From CAYNKA01 sp964397655 (GTDB taxonomy: Bacteria > Spirochaetota > Spirochaetia > DTKZ01): a stretch of 64,000 nucleotides of DNA. Positions within the stretch are counted from its first letter, which is position 1. Every line of letters begins with the position of its first letter. Shown here piece after piece: positions 31,975-41,676 of this stretch. The stretch covers positions 1 to 64,000 of the forward strand of contig CAYNKA010000004.1 in the NCBI GenBank assembly GCA_964397655.1, in the 5' to 3' direction. The translations under genes and the position numbers were made by a program. The notes under the pieces are model-generated. The model was not told the origin of the DNA. It saw nothing but the letters and a program-made list of their open reading frames with translations, and searched no databases.

Positions 31975-32157
31975 GGAAAATCCTCCTCGTTCGGTTCGCG
32001 GACTGTGAGTTCTGAACTCCGATCGAACTCGCGCACATGAAAGGACGTTCCCTCTATGTCTCGAGTGATGCTCTCGAGTGCACTCTATACGTTTTCTCGG
32101 ATAAAGTTAATCCCCGAAGTCCTCGCGACGTCTCGTCCCCGTGTCCCGTCCCCTCGA

Positions 32158-32185
32158 TTGACAGCGGGAAATTCCGGGATATACT
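32158..32185 (+). promoter_or_regulatory. Promoter of aroK, predicting a leaderless mRNA
   Basis: TTGACA (32158-32163), 16-bp spacer, TATACT (32180-32185). The GTG start at 32192 lies 6 bp beyond the -10 box, exactly where transcription would begin. Confidence 0.75.
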
Positions 32186-32191
32186 TTCGGC

Positions 32192-32734
32192 GTGAACATC
32201 TATTTTTGCGGGTTGATCGGGTCCGGGAAGACCACCATCGGCAAGCGCGTCGCCGCGGATTTTGACTTGGACTTCCTCGACATCGATCAGGAGATCGACC
32301 GGAGGGTCGGCTATTCGTTCCACAAGCTCGTGGAGGAACAGGGGTGGGTCCCCTACCGCGAGACCGAGTATGCCATCTGCAAGGACCTGGCCCGGCGATC
32401 CGGCGTCGTCGTGAGCATGGCCGGGGGAACGGTGCGCTACGAGTGGAACACCGACGTTCTCCGCGGGACCGGCCCCGTCATCTTCCTGGAGGCCTCCCTC
32501 GGGGAACTCGCGAATCGCGTTCGTTCCGCGGACCGGCCCCGGGTGAATCCGGGAACGACCCTGGAAGAGGACCTCAGGATCATGTGGGAAAAGCACGGCC
32601 ACAAGTACCTCGGGGCCGCGGACTTCGTCTACAGGACCGAAGGGAAGTCGATCGGCGAGGAGGTTGCGGACATCGAGCGCCTCATCATGACCGATGAAAA
32701 GTTTTCCTGGATGCTGATCGGGAGGAAACCATGA
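32192..32734 (+). CDS. aroK: Shikimate kinase
   Basis: The 180-residue product has the P-loop G-L-I-G-S-G-K-T-T, the shikimate-binding D-I-D and Y-R-E-T-E, and the lid region R-S-A-D-R-P-R-V. The usual G-G-G of the substrate site reads A-G-G. It phosphorylates shikimate in aromatic amino acid synthesis. It starts with GTG and has no Shine-Dalgarno; the next gene overlaps it by 4 bp. Confidence 0.85.
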   Translation: MNIYFCGLIGSGKTTIGKRVAADFDLDFLDIDQEIDRRVGYSFHKLVEEQGWVPYRETEYAICKDLARRSGVVVSMAGGTVRYEWNTDVLRGTGPVIFLEASLGELANRVRSADRPRVNPGTTLEEDLRIMWEKHGHKYLGAADFVYRTEGKSIGEEVADIERLIMTDEKFSWMLIGRKP

Positions 32735-33231
32735 AGACGAATTTCGCGACCGTGAAGAAAGCGCTGGGCGCCGCATTCGCGGCGCTTTCCTGCGTCCTCG
32801 TTCTCTCTTCAAGCCTGTCCTCCTGCATGTCCTCGGCGGAGCCTGACGGGGCGAAGGTCCCGCTTCCGGGCAAGATCATCCGGTCCTTCGGAATTTCGAC
32901 CGATCCCGCGGACGGCAGGATCGCGGCCCATCCGGGCATCGACATCGCCGCGGCCCCGGGGACCCTCGTCCGGGCGGTCGGCGACGGGATCGTGGACGAG
33001 ACGGGCGAGAACGGGCTTCTGGGGAAGTACGTGATCCTCGGACACGCCAAGGCGAAGTCCGTCTACGCCCAGCTCGACGAGGTCCTCGTGACAGCGGGAA
33101 AGAGCGTGAAGCGCGGGGAGCCGGTCGGGAGGAGCGGAAGCACGGGAAAAACCGCGTCTCCCCATCTTCACTTCGCAGTCTACGTCGACGGAGTGCCGAT
33201 CGATCCGACGCCCTACGCGGATTTGAACTGA
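32731..33231 (+). CDS. M23-family (LytM) lipoprotein, one catalytic His replaced
   Basis: The 166-residue product has a lipoprotein signal (lipobox L-S-S-C, Cys32). The M23 metal ligands are kept: H67-x3-D71 (H-P-G-I-D) and H147 in H-L-H. The H-x-H first His (145) is kept, but the other conserved catalytic His of the Y-x-H-L motif is Gln114 (Y-A-Q-L). It may be an inactive wall-binding or activator protein. It overlaps aroK by 4 bp. The 148 bp to ggt hold no gene. Confidence 0.85.
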   Translation: MKTNFATVKKALGAAFAALSCVLVLSSSLSSCMSSAEPDGAKVPLPGKIIRSFGISTDPADGRIAAHPGIDIAAAPGTLVRAVGDGIVDETGENGLLGKYVILGHAKAKSVYAQLDEVLVTAGKSVKRGEPVGRSGSTGKTASPHLHFAVYVDGVPIDPTPYADLN

Positions 33232-33379
33232 AAAACAGGAATCGTTCGCGATGACCCGGCGCCGCGGCGTCCCGTAGGCACCGTCTCGAGCGGCGGCCGG
33301 AGGCACGGCCGACGTCCCGGTTGCCGGCGCGAAGCCGGCGTCGGGAGAAAGGCGGAAGCGGCGGGCTCGATCCCGGCCG

Positions 33380-34987
33380 TCACCAGGCGGCGACGGCTCC
33401 GTCGGCCCGCGGCTCGGTGGCGCCCGCGAGGACGCCGTCGCGGTTTCGCCAGATGATCTGTCCGCGGCCGAAGCCTATGGGGTCGAGTGCGTACTTGATG
33501 TCGTGACCCCGAGCCGCGAGGGCCCGGGCGAGGTGGTGGGGGAATCCGTGCTCGACCTCGACGGTCTTTCCCTTCATCCACTGCCAGCGCGGGGCGTCGA
33601 GGGCCGCCTGGGGATTCAAGCCGAAATCCAGGGCGTTCATGATCACCTGGACGTGGCCCTGGGGCTGCATGAAGCCTCCCATGACGCCGAAGGGACCGAC
33701 CGCGGCGCCGTCCTTCGTGAGGAAGCCGGGGATGATGGTGTGGTAGGTCCTTTTACCGGGCTTGAGGCAGTTGTCGTGGGCGGGGTCCAGCGAGAAATTG
33801 TGCCCCCGGTTCTGGAGGGCTATACCGGTCCCCGGTACGACGATGCCGGAGCCGAAGCCCATGTAGTTGCTCTGGATGTAGGAGACCATGTTTCCTTCGC
33901 CGTCCGCGGTCGCGAGGTACACGGTGCCCCCCCTCGGAGGCTCTCCCGCCGCGGGTTCCAGGGCTTCGCTCCCGATGAGGGCGCGGCGCGCCGCCGCATA
34001 GTCCTTCGAAAGGAGCCGCTCGACCGCGACCATCATGTCCCGGGGATCGGTTATGTAGCGCTGTCCGTCCGCGAAGGCGAGCTTCACGGCCTCGATCTGC
34101 AGGTGGCAGGTTTCGGCGAGATCCTTCGCCTTGAAGTCGAATCCTTCCAGGATGGCGAGGGCCATGAGCGCGATCATGCCCTGGCCGTTGGGGGGAATTT
34201 CCCATACCTCGTGCCCCCGATACCCGGCCTTCACGGGTTCGACCCATTCGGGTTCGTAGGCCTCGAGGTCCTCCTTCCTGAGGTATCCCCCGGCCTTGCG
34301 GGAGGCTTCGTCGATCCTGTCGGCGAGTGCGCCGCGGTAGAAGGACTCGGCGCCTGTCTCCGCGATCGACGCGAGCGTATCGGCATGGGTCTTGGAAACC
34401 CACATTTCCCCGATCCCGGGAGCTGCGCCCCGGGGAGCGAAAGCGTCGGCCCAGTTCGCGTATTCCTCCGGCTTCAGCGCGGCCCGGTAATTGGCAGATG
34501 CCCGCTTCCAGGACGCCGCGGTGTTGGGAGACACGGGGAATCCCTCCTCGGCATAGAGGATCGCGGGGGCGAGGGCCTCCCGGAGCGGGAGCCTGCCGAA
34601 CCGCTTCGACAGGGCGGCCCAGGCCGCAGGCGCGCCGGGTACGGTGACGGGGACCCAGCCGTATTTCGGGATCTCGCCGTGGCCGTCGGCCCTGAGCCGC
34701 TCGAGGGAAAGCGCCCGCGGCGCCGGTCCGCTCGCGTTGAGGCCGTGGAGGCTCCCCTTCGTCCATACGAGGGCGAACGCGTCGCTTCCGATCCCGTTGG
34801 ACGTGGGTTCCGTGACCGTGAGGCAGGCCGCGGTCGCTATCGCCGCGTCCACCGCGTTGCCGCCCCTTTTCAGGACGTCCAGCCCCGCCTCCGCGGCCAG
34901 GGGCTGGGACGTGGCGACCATCCCCTTTCTTCCGTGGACGAGATAGCGCCTCGAGGGATAGGGATAGTCGAGCGCATCGTACTTCAT
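33380..34987 (-). CDS. Gamma-glutamyltransferase family protein
   Basis: The 535-residue product starts at ATG 34987 (GAGGAG 8 nt upstream). It has the GGT/Ntn-hydrolase pattern: G-G-N-A-V-D-A-A-I-A-T near the N-terminus, G-I-G-S-D-A-F, and the autocleavage site before Thr in R-G-G-T-V-Y-L-A-T-A-D. There is no signal peptide, so it acts in the cytoplasm, unlike classic periplasmic GGT. It lies just after a complete dipeptide importer, so the substrate may be imported gamma-glutamyl peptides. Confidence 0.9.
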   Translation of the reverse strand: MKYDALDYPYPSRRYLVHGRKGMVATSQPLAAEAGLDVLKRGGNAVDAAIATAACLTVTEPTSNGIGSDAFALVWTKGSLHGLNASGPAPRALSLERLRADGHGEIPKYGWVPVTVPGAPAAWAALSKRFGRLPLREALAPAILYAEEGFPVSPNTAASWKRASANYRAALKPEEYANWADAFAPRGAAPGIGEMWVSKTHADTLASIAETGAESFYRGALADRIDEASRKAGGYLRKEDLEAYEPEWVEPVKAGYRGHEVWEIPPNGQGMIALMALAILEGFDFKAKDLAETCHLQIEAVKLAFADGQRYITDPRDMMVAVERLLSKDYAAARRALIGSEALEPAAGEPPRGGTVYLATADGEGNMVSYIQSNYMGFGSGIVVPGTGIALQNRGHNFSLDPAHDNCLKPGKRTYHTIIPGFLTKDGAAVGPFGVMGGFMQPQGHVQVIMNALDFGLNPQAALDAPRWQWMKGKTVEVEHGFPHHLARALAARGHDIKYALDPIGFGRGQIIWRNRDGVLAGATEPRADGAVAAW

Positions 34988-35037
34988 GATCGTGCTCCTC
35001 GGCCCGGAGGCCTGCTCGGGATTGATGCCGCCGAAAA

Positions 35038-36033
<996 letters not shown>

Positions 36034-36043
36034 GCCCGGGCCC

Positions 36044-37015
36044 CTAATTCGAATGAAGTACGCAGCGCACGCGCCGCTCGCCCTTTTCCAGGTAGGCGGG
36101 CTCGTCCCGAAAACAGGACTCCGACGCGCGGTCGCACCTCGGGGCGAACCGGCAGCCCGTGATTTCGTCCGCGGGATTCGGCAGCGTTCCCTCGATGGCC
36201 TTCAGGCGGCGCGCCTTAACGTCTATCCTGGGAAGGGATTCCATGAGGCCACGGGTGTAGGGATGCAGGGGCGAGGCGAAAATATCCTCGACGCTCCCGC
36301 ACTCCATGGCCTTTCCCGCGTACATCACGATCACCCTGTCGGCGACCTCCGATATGACTCCGAGGTCGTGGGTTATGATCATCACCGACATGGAGAATCT
36401 CTCCTTCATCTCGTTGATGAGGTCCAGGATCTGGGCCTGGATCGTGACGTCGAGTGCGGTCGTGGGCTCGTCGGCGATGAGGAGGTCGGGCCTGCAGGAG
36501 AGGGCCATCGCTATCATGGCCCTCTGTCTCATGCCTCCGCTCATCTGGTGCGGGTAGTCGTCGACCCGCTTCTCCGGGGAGGGGATGCCCACGAGCTTCA
36601 GCATCTCGACGGCCCTGGACCTCGCTTCGTTCTTTTTCACCCCCTGATGGATGGTCACCGCCTCCACGATCTGCTCGCCGACCGTGAAGACCGGGTTCAG
36701 GGAGGTCATGGGATCCTGGAAGATCATCGCGATCTTGTTGCCCCGGATCCTGCGCATGTCCTTTTCTTTCTTCGCGAGGAGGTCCTCGCCGTCGAATCGT
36801 ATGCTTCCCCCGACGATCCTGCCCGGCGGCGCCGGAACGAGCCTCATGATGGAGCGTGCGGTGACGCTCTTGCCGCTCCCGGACTCGCCGACGATCCCCA
36901 GGGTCTTGCCCCTGGGGATGTCGAAACTGACTCCGTCGACCGCCGGGACTATCCCGTCCGTCGTGAAGAAATGGGTCTTGAGGTCGACGACTTGCAGGAT
37001 CGGGTCTTTTTCCAT
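36044..37015 (-). CDS. Oligo/dipeptide ABC transporter ATPase (DppD/OppD)
   Basis: The 323-residue product has Walker A G-E-S-G-S-G-K-S-V, signature M-S-G-G-M-R-Q-R and Walker B L-L-I-A-D-E-P-T, and the Cys-bearing C-terminal domain (C-R-F-A-P-R-C). It pairs with the following ATPase. It begins 11 bp after the binding-protein gene. Confidence 0.93.
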   Translation of the reverse strand: MEKDPILQVVDLKTHFFTTDGIVPAVDGVSFDIPRGKTLGIVGESGSGKSVTARSIMRLVPAPPGRIVGGSIRFDGEDLLAKKEKDMRRIRGNKIAMIFQDPMTSLNPVFTVGEQIVEAVTIHQGVKKNEARSRAVEMLKLVGIPSPEKRVDDYPHQMSGGMRQRAMIAMALSCRPDLLIADEPTTALDVTIQAQILDLINEMKERFSMSVMIITHDLGVISEVADRVIVMYAGKAMECGSVEDIFASPLHPYTRGLMESLPRIDVKARRLKAIEGTLPNPADEITGCRFAPRCDRASESCFRDEPAYLEKGERRVRCVLHSN

Positions 37016-37026
37016 TTATACGGCGC

Positions 37027-38583
37027 TCATTCCTTGTAGACGCCGTTCAACCTGAACTCGTTGTTCGGCTCGAAGACGATACCCTTGACGTTCCTGCGGG
37101 CCGCGAGGCTCACGACGTCGTGATACACGGGGATGAAGACGACATCCTCGACGAACTTGATGTTGGCCTCGCGGAGGAACTCGAGGCGCTTCGGCTGGTC
37201 GATGGTCACCCGGGTCTTCATGATGAGATCGTCCGCTTCCTTCTTGTTGTAGCGGGCGAAGTTCGAGGCGTTGATGCTCTTGGAGAAGGCGTTCGGGTAG
37301 AGGAACTCTTCGCCGTCGCCGGTGACGTTGGCCCAGCCGCCGAGGAACATTTCCTGCTTTCCGGCCTTGACGTACGCGATGTAGGCCGCCCAGTCGAGCA
37401 CGTTGAGCTCCACTTCGATGCCGATCTTCTTGAGCTCTCCCTGGATGAAGGGGGCCATCTTCATGTAGAGATCGGTGTTGCCGACGGTAAGGGTCGTCTT
37501 GAACCCGTTCGGGAATCCGGCCTCCGCGAGGAGCTGCTTCGCCTTGGCGACGCCGTACTTGAAGCCGTGGTCCTCCACGTCCTTGTTGTAGCCGATGAGC
37601 TTGGGCCCGATCACGCCGCTCGATTTGTAACCCAGGCCGTTCAGCGTGCCGATGTACGCGTCCTTGTCGATCGCGTGGGCGATGGCCTGCCTGACCTTGA
37701 GGTTGCCGAAGGGCTTCTTCTCGAAGTTGTAGCTCACGTAGCGGACGGGGTTGCCTTCCATGAGCACGACGCTTATGTCCTTGTTGCCCTTCAGTCTGTC
37801 GAGCTGTTCGGCGGGAATGGTGACGAGGAAGTCCGCCTCGCCGGTCTCGAGCATGGAAACCGCGGTGGACATCTCGGGGACCACCTTGTAGGTCACCTTC
37901 TCGAGCTTCGGAGCGCCCTGCCAATAGTCGGGGTTCCTGACGAGCGTTATCCTGTCGCCGGGCTGCCAGCCCTCGAACTTGAAGGGGCCGGTGCCGGCTC
38001 CGGCCGCGTTCCGGTTGATGTCGCCGGCCTTGTCGGAGGCCGGATTCACGATGGAGAGGTTGTCGTGCGCGAGGGCCGTGAGCATGATCCCGAAGGGCGC
38101 CTTCGTGTTGAGAACCACGGTATTGTCGTCGGGAGTCTCGATCGACTTGACCGACGCGAGGAGGCTCGCCCTGGGGGACGCGGTCTTGGGATCCATGATC
38201 TTTTCGAAGGTGTACTTCACGGCCGCCGAGGTGAAGGGCGTCCCGTCGTGGAATTTCACGTTCTTCCTGAGCGTGATGACCCACTTGTTGGGATCCGGGT
38301 TGGTGTAGGATTCGGCGAGCAGAGGCTTCACCTCGCCGGTGACGGCGTCGCGGAAGAACAGGGTCTCGAATACGGCCCTGATGACGTTGCTCGACGCGAA
38401 GTCGTTGGTCTTGAGAGGGGACAGGCCGACGGCGTCGGTCATGGTGATGTAGGTCAGCACCTGGGGCACCGGGGCCTTGGCTTCCGGCGCTTTCCCGGCT
38501 TCCTTCTTGTCCGAGCCGGAGCACGCCGCAAAGGCGATCGCCAGCACGGCGGCCGTCAGGATCGCAGGAACATTTCTTTTCAT
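37027..38583 (-). CDS. Peptide-binding lipoprotein, family 5 solute-binding protein
   Basis: The 518-residue product has a lipoprotein signal (lipobox A-F-A-A-C) and the family 5 fold (N-V-I-R-A-V-F-E-T-L; W-V-I-T-L-R-K-N-V-K-F-H-D-G-T-P; V-R-Q-A-I-A-H-A-I-D). It captures peptides, or possibly glutathione as in GsiB, outside the inner membrane. GGGAG lies 7 nt before ATG 38583. It sits between the permease and ATPase genes. Confidence 0.93.
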   Translation of the reverse strand: MKRNVPAILTAAVLAIAFAACSGSDKKEAGKAPEAKAPVPQVLTYITMTDAVGLSPLKTNDFASSNVIRAVFETLFFRDAVTGEVKPLLAESYTNPDPNKWVITLRKNVKFHDGTPFTSAAVKYTFEKIMDPKTASPRASLLASVKSIETPDDNTVVLNTKAPFGIMLTALAHDNLSIVNPASDKAGDINRNAAGAGTGPFKFEGWQPGDRITLVRNPDYWQGAPKLEKVTYKVVPEMSTAVSMLETGEADFLVTIPAEQLDRLKGNKDISVVLMEGNPVRYVSYNFEKKPFGNLKVRQAIAHAIDKDAYIGTLNGLGYKSSGVIGPKLIGYNKDVEDHGFKYGVAKAKQLLAEAGFPNGFKTTLTVGNTDLYMKMAPFIQGELKKIGIEVELNVLDWAAYIAYVKAGKQEMFLGGWANVTGDGEEFLYPNAFSKSINASNFARYNKKEADDLIMKTRVTIDQPKRLEFLREANIKFVEDVVFIPVYHDVVSLAARRNVKGIVFEPNNEFRLNGVYKE

Positions 38584-38626
38584 TCTCGTTCTCCCTTTTC
38601 GTAGATTCGTTTTATATTGCAGATCG

Positions 38627-39523
38627 TCATTCTTCGTTTTTCAGGTTGGGATCGAGGGCGTCCCGCAGGCCGTCGCCGAGCGAATTGAATCCGAACACCA
38701 CGAGGATGATCGCCAGTCCCGGGAGGACGGTGAGATGAGGCGCCTGGAAGATGTAGCTCCTCCCGGTCGAGGCCATGGCGCCCCATTCGGCGACCGGCGG
38801 CTGGGCGCCCAGCCCGAGGAAGCTCAGGGTGGCAGCGGACAGGATGGCGGTGGCGAGCCTCATCGTCGCGTACACGACGATCGGGGAGATGCAGTTGGGG
38901 AGGATCTCCCTGAACATGATCGTGGCGTCGGATTCCCCGAGGGCGCGGGCCGCGGTCACGTAGTCCAGGCGCTTGATGGAGAGGACGGTGCTCCTCACCA
39001 CGCGCGCGATCGTGGGGACCGACCAGACGCCGACCGCGATGATGACGTTCACGATCCCCGTGCCGAGCACGGACACGATGGCGAGTGCCAGAAGGACGCC
39101 GGGGAAGGCGAGGAGGACGTCCACGAGCCTCATGATCGGACCGTCCGCCTTGGAATAGTAACCGGCCGTGATGCCGAGCACGATCCCGAAGACCATGCCG
39201 AAGGCCACGGCGCTGAAGCCGACGAGGAGCGAGAGCCTCGTGCCGTAGATGAGACGGCTCAGGAGGTCCCTGCCGTACTCGTCGGTGCCGAGGAGATGTC
39301 CCGAGGTCCCGATCTTCGCGAGCCTTATCTTGAGGTTCTGCTCGTAGGGGTCGCAGGGAGAGATGAGGGGCGCGGACAAGGAAACCAGGACCGCGAAGGC
39401 GATGATCGAAAGTCCGGCCAGGGCGGTCCTGTTCCTTTTGAGCCTTTTCCAAGTCTCGGCGAGGAGGTTCCTTCCGCAGTTCGCCGCGGCGGAGGGTTCG
39501 CGTTCGGTCTTCGATGCGGGCAA
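38627..39523 (-). CDS. Dipeptide ABC transporter permease (DppC)
   Basis: The 298-residue product starts at TTG 39523 with AAGGAG 7 nt upstream. It has the DppC N-terminal extension (W-K-R-L-K-R-N), G-T-D-E-Y-G-R-D, about six membrane helices and the EAA loop (A-A-R-A-L-G-E-S-D). The reading frame is open further upstream into dppB, but that part is not permease-like. Confidence 0.92.
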   Translation of the reverse strand: MPASKTEREPSAAANCGRNLLAETWKRLKRNRTALAGLSIIAFAVLVSLSAPLISPCDPYEQNLKIRLAKIGTSGHLLGTDEYGRDLLSRLIYGTRLSLLVGFSAVAFGMVFGIVLGITAGYYSKADGPIMRLVDVLLAFPGVLLALAIVSVLGTGIVNVIIAVGVWSVPTIARVVRSTVLSIKRLDYVTAARALGESDATIMFREILPNCISPIVVYATMRLATAILSAATLSFLGLGAQPPVAEWGAMASTGRSYIFQAPHLTVLPGLAIILVVFGFNSLGDGLRDALDPNLKNEE

Positions 39524-39534
39524 TTCCGGTCTCC

Positions 39535-40476
39535 TTAGGAATAGGCTATTCGCGGATCGATCGCCGAATACAGGAGATCCACGACGAGGTTCACGAGAAC
39601 GAAGGTGGTCGCTACGACGAGGACCGTGCCCTGCACCATCGGGAAGTCCCGCGCGCTGATGGCCTGCACCATGAGCCTTCCGAGACCGTTGATGGCGAAG
39701 ACCGACTCCACGACGACGGCCCCGCCGAGCAGGACGCCGAAGTCGACCCCGATCACGGTCACGATCGGGACCAGGGCGTTCTTGAATGCGTGCTTCAGCA
39801 GCACCGAGATCTCGCGCACGCCCTTGGCCCGCGCGGTCTGGATGTAATCCTGGTGGATGATTTCGAGCAGGGAGGAGCGGGTCATGCGGGCTATCATCGC
39901 CGCGGAGCGGAAGCCGAGCGTCAGGGAGGGCAGAAGCAGCTGAAGGAATCCCTCGACGGTCCAGATCCTGCCGTTGAAGCCCGCGACGGGAAGGAGCCGA
40001 AGGGTGACGCTGAAGACGATGATGAGCATGAGCCCGATCCAGAACGTCGGGGCCGATATGCCGAGGGTCGCGACGGCCATGGCGAGACGGTCGAACCACG
40101 AGTTCCTGGCGGCAGCCGCGATGATCCCCGCCGTGATGCCGAGGACGACCGCGATGAGGGCGCTGAAGACCGCGAGGCTCAGCGTGTTCACGTACCTTCC
40201 CGCTATCGCCTCGGAAACCGCCTGCCCGGTCTGGAACGAATATCCGAGGTCGCCCCGGAACACCCGCGCCATGTAGCCTATATACTGCTCGTGCGGGGGC
40301 CGGTCGAGACCCAGTTTGATCCTGATGTTCGCGACCTCCTCCGCCGTAGCGGTCGGGCCCGCGATCACTTCGGCCGCGTCGCCGGGAATCAGGTAGATCA
40401 TGAGGAAAATGACGATCGAGACGCCGATCAACACCGGTATGAGCTGTAGGAACCTTCTGATTATATATTTATGCAA
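39535..40476 (-). CDS. Dipeptide ABC transporter permease (DppB)
   Basis: The 313-residue product starts at TTG 40476 (AGAGG 6 nt upstream). It has R-R-F-L-Q-L-I-P-V-L-I-G at the N-terminus, six predicted helices and the EAA loop (T-A-R-A-K-G-V). It is the first gene of the minus-strand importer operon dppB-dppC-binding protein-dppD-dppF-ggt. Confidence 0.93.
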   Translation of the reverse strand: MHKYIIRRFLQLIPVLIGVSIVIFLMIYLIPGDAAEVIAGPTATAEEVANIRIKLGLDRPPHEQYIGYMARVFRGDLGYSFQTGQAVSEAIAGRYVNTLSLAVFSALIAVVLGITAGIIAAAARNSWFDRLAMAVATLGISAPTFWIGLMLIIVFSVTLRLLPVAGFNGRIWTVEGFLQLLLPSLTLGFRSAAMIARMTRSSLLEIIHQDYIQTARAKGVREISVLLKHAFKNALVPIVTVIGVDFGVLLGGAVVVESVFAINGLGRLMVQAISARDFPMVQGTVLVVATTFVLVNLVVDLLYSAIDPRIAYS

Positions 40477-40524
40477 GGCGAGCCTCTGTTCCCCTGGTTT
40501 TGCGGATAATTATTCACTCATCAT

Positions 40525-40544
40525 AATATTTTTTCGAAAATATT
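40525..40544. other. AT-rich palindrome upstream of the dpp operon
   Basis: AATATTTT (40525-40532) and AAAATATT (40537-40544) flank a TTCG tetraloop, about 50 bp upstream of the dppB start. Perfect symmetry and promoter-proximal position suit an operator; a stem in an mRNA leader is also possible. The remaining 190 bp up to tatA hold only the tatA promoter. Confidence 0.45.
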
Positions 40545-40673
40545 AACACATATTTTTCCTTTTTCGTCAAATGAGACGTGCCCGAAAACGCCGCTTTCCG
40601 GGTTCATAAAGGAATTTTTCGATGCGTTCCGCGATCGTCGCCAGGAAACGGGCGATTCTCGGGAGCGCCGCTC

Positions 40674-40702
40674 TTGATAAAACCCGTTGCGCCGTGAATA
40701 CT
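40674..40702 (+). promoter_or_regulatory. Candidate promoter of the tat operon
   Basis: TTGATA (40674-40679), 17-bp spacer and AATACT (40697-40702), 35 bp before the tatA ATG. Confidence 0.5.
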
Positions 40703-40737
40703 TGATGTGACGACGATAACGTGCGAGGAGGTGTGCC

Positions 40738-40902
40738 ATGAACCTCGGTATACCCGAAATACTTCTGGTCCTTTTCCTGGTCCTCCTGCTCTTCGGCGGG
40801 AAGAGGCTCCCGGAACTCGCTCAAAGCATGGGAAAGGCCCTGGCGGAATTCCGCAAGGGAATCAGGGAAGCGTCGAAAGATCCGGACAAGCCGGAAGAAT
40901 AG
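40738..40902 (+). CDS. tatA: Twin-arginine translocase subunit TatA
   Basis: The 54-residue product has the TatA/B layout: short N-terminus, one membrane helix (I-P-E-I-L-L-V-L-F-L-V-L-L-L-F), hinge F-G-G-K-R-L-P-E-L and an amphipathic helix (G-K-A-L-A-E-F-R-K-G-I). GAGGAGG lies 6-7 nt before the ATG. It ends 3 bp before tatC. No separate tatB is present, so this is the minimal TatAC type. Confidence 0.93.
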   Translation: MNLGIPEILLVLFLVLLLFGGKRLPELAQSMGKALAEFRKGIREASKDPDKPEE

Positions 40903-40905
40903 CCC

Positions 40906-41676
40906 ATGTCCGCCCCGGAAGACGAACGGAGAGGACCGGATCTGGACTTTTTCGATCACCTCGATTCGCTCAGGAGGAGATTGGTAGCCGCCCTCTTCGT
41001 CTTCCTCGCGTCCGCTTCGGTCGCCTTCGCCTTCATGGACCGCGTCCTGCCCGTGGTTTCCGGTCCGGCCCGCGCCGCGGGACTGGGGCTCTACGCGACC
41101 GCCCCCTTCGAGAAGCTCTTCGTCCACCTCAAGGTGAGCGCGATCCTCGGTCTCGCGGCGTCGCTTCCGATCGCGGCGGCGCTCCTCGCCTCCTTCGTCG
41201 CCCCGGCCCTCGATCCGCGGACGCGGAGGCGGATGGCCCCCTGCATGGCCGCGGTCCTCCTTTTCATGGCGGCGGGTGCGGCCCTCTCCTGGTTCGTCAT
41301 GGTACCGTTCGCCGTGGGCTTCTTCGCCGATTTCGCGGCGGGCGACGGGGTCCTTCCCCTCTGGAGCCTCGGCTCCTACGTTTCACTCGTCTCCGGCCTC
41401 GTGCTCGCGGGCGCACTCGTGTTTCTCGCCCCGCCTTTCCTTCTCGCCCTCATCCGTCTCGGAGTCGTCCGCGCGGGAACCCTGGCCGCGGGCCGGCGGT
41501 ACGCGATCGTCGGCATCGCCCTCGCGGCCGGCGTTCTCACGCCTACGGTGGACGTGGTTTCTCAGTGCGTCGTCGGGGCCGTTTTATGGGGCCTTTTCGA
41601 AGTCACCCTGCTCGCGGGCAGGTTCATCGAGCCGGGCAGGTCCCGGCGCGGAGGAAAGGAGGTCCGGAATGGATAG
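40906..41676 (+). CDS. tatC: Twin-arginine translocase subunit TatC
   Basis: The 256-residue product begins F-F-D-H-L-D-S-L-R-R-R-L, the TatC signal-binding N-terminus (H-L-x-E/D-L-R-x-R), followed by six membrane helices, an F-E-K-L-F loop and a conserved T-P-T-V-D-V-V-S-Q near helix 5/6. It recognises Tat signal peptides. The following Tat-substrate gene overlaps its end by 8 bp, tying the translocase to this cargo. Confidence 0.94.
   Translation: MSAPEDERRGPDLDFFDHLDSLRRRLVAALFVFLASASVAFAFMDRVLPVVSGPARAAGLGLYATAPFEKLFVHLKVSAILGLAASLPIAAALLASFVAPALDPRTRRRMAPCMAAVLLFMAAGAALSWFVMVPFAVGFFADFAAGDGVLPLWSLGSYVSLVSGLVLAGALVFLAPPFLLALIRLGVVRAGTLAAGRRYAIVGIALAAGVLTPTVDVVSQCVVGAVLWGLFEVTLLAGRFIEPGRSRRGGKEVRNG

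Noticed and set aside
37016..38524. Long alternate frame over the peptide-binding protein gene
   Set aside because: The translation is Arg/Gly/Gln-rich; the real frame has a lipoprotein signal and family 5 motifs.
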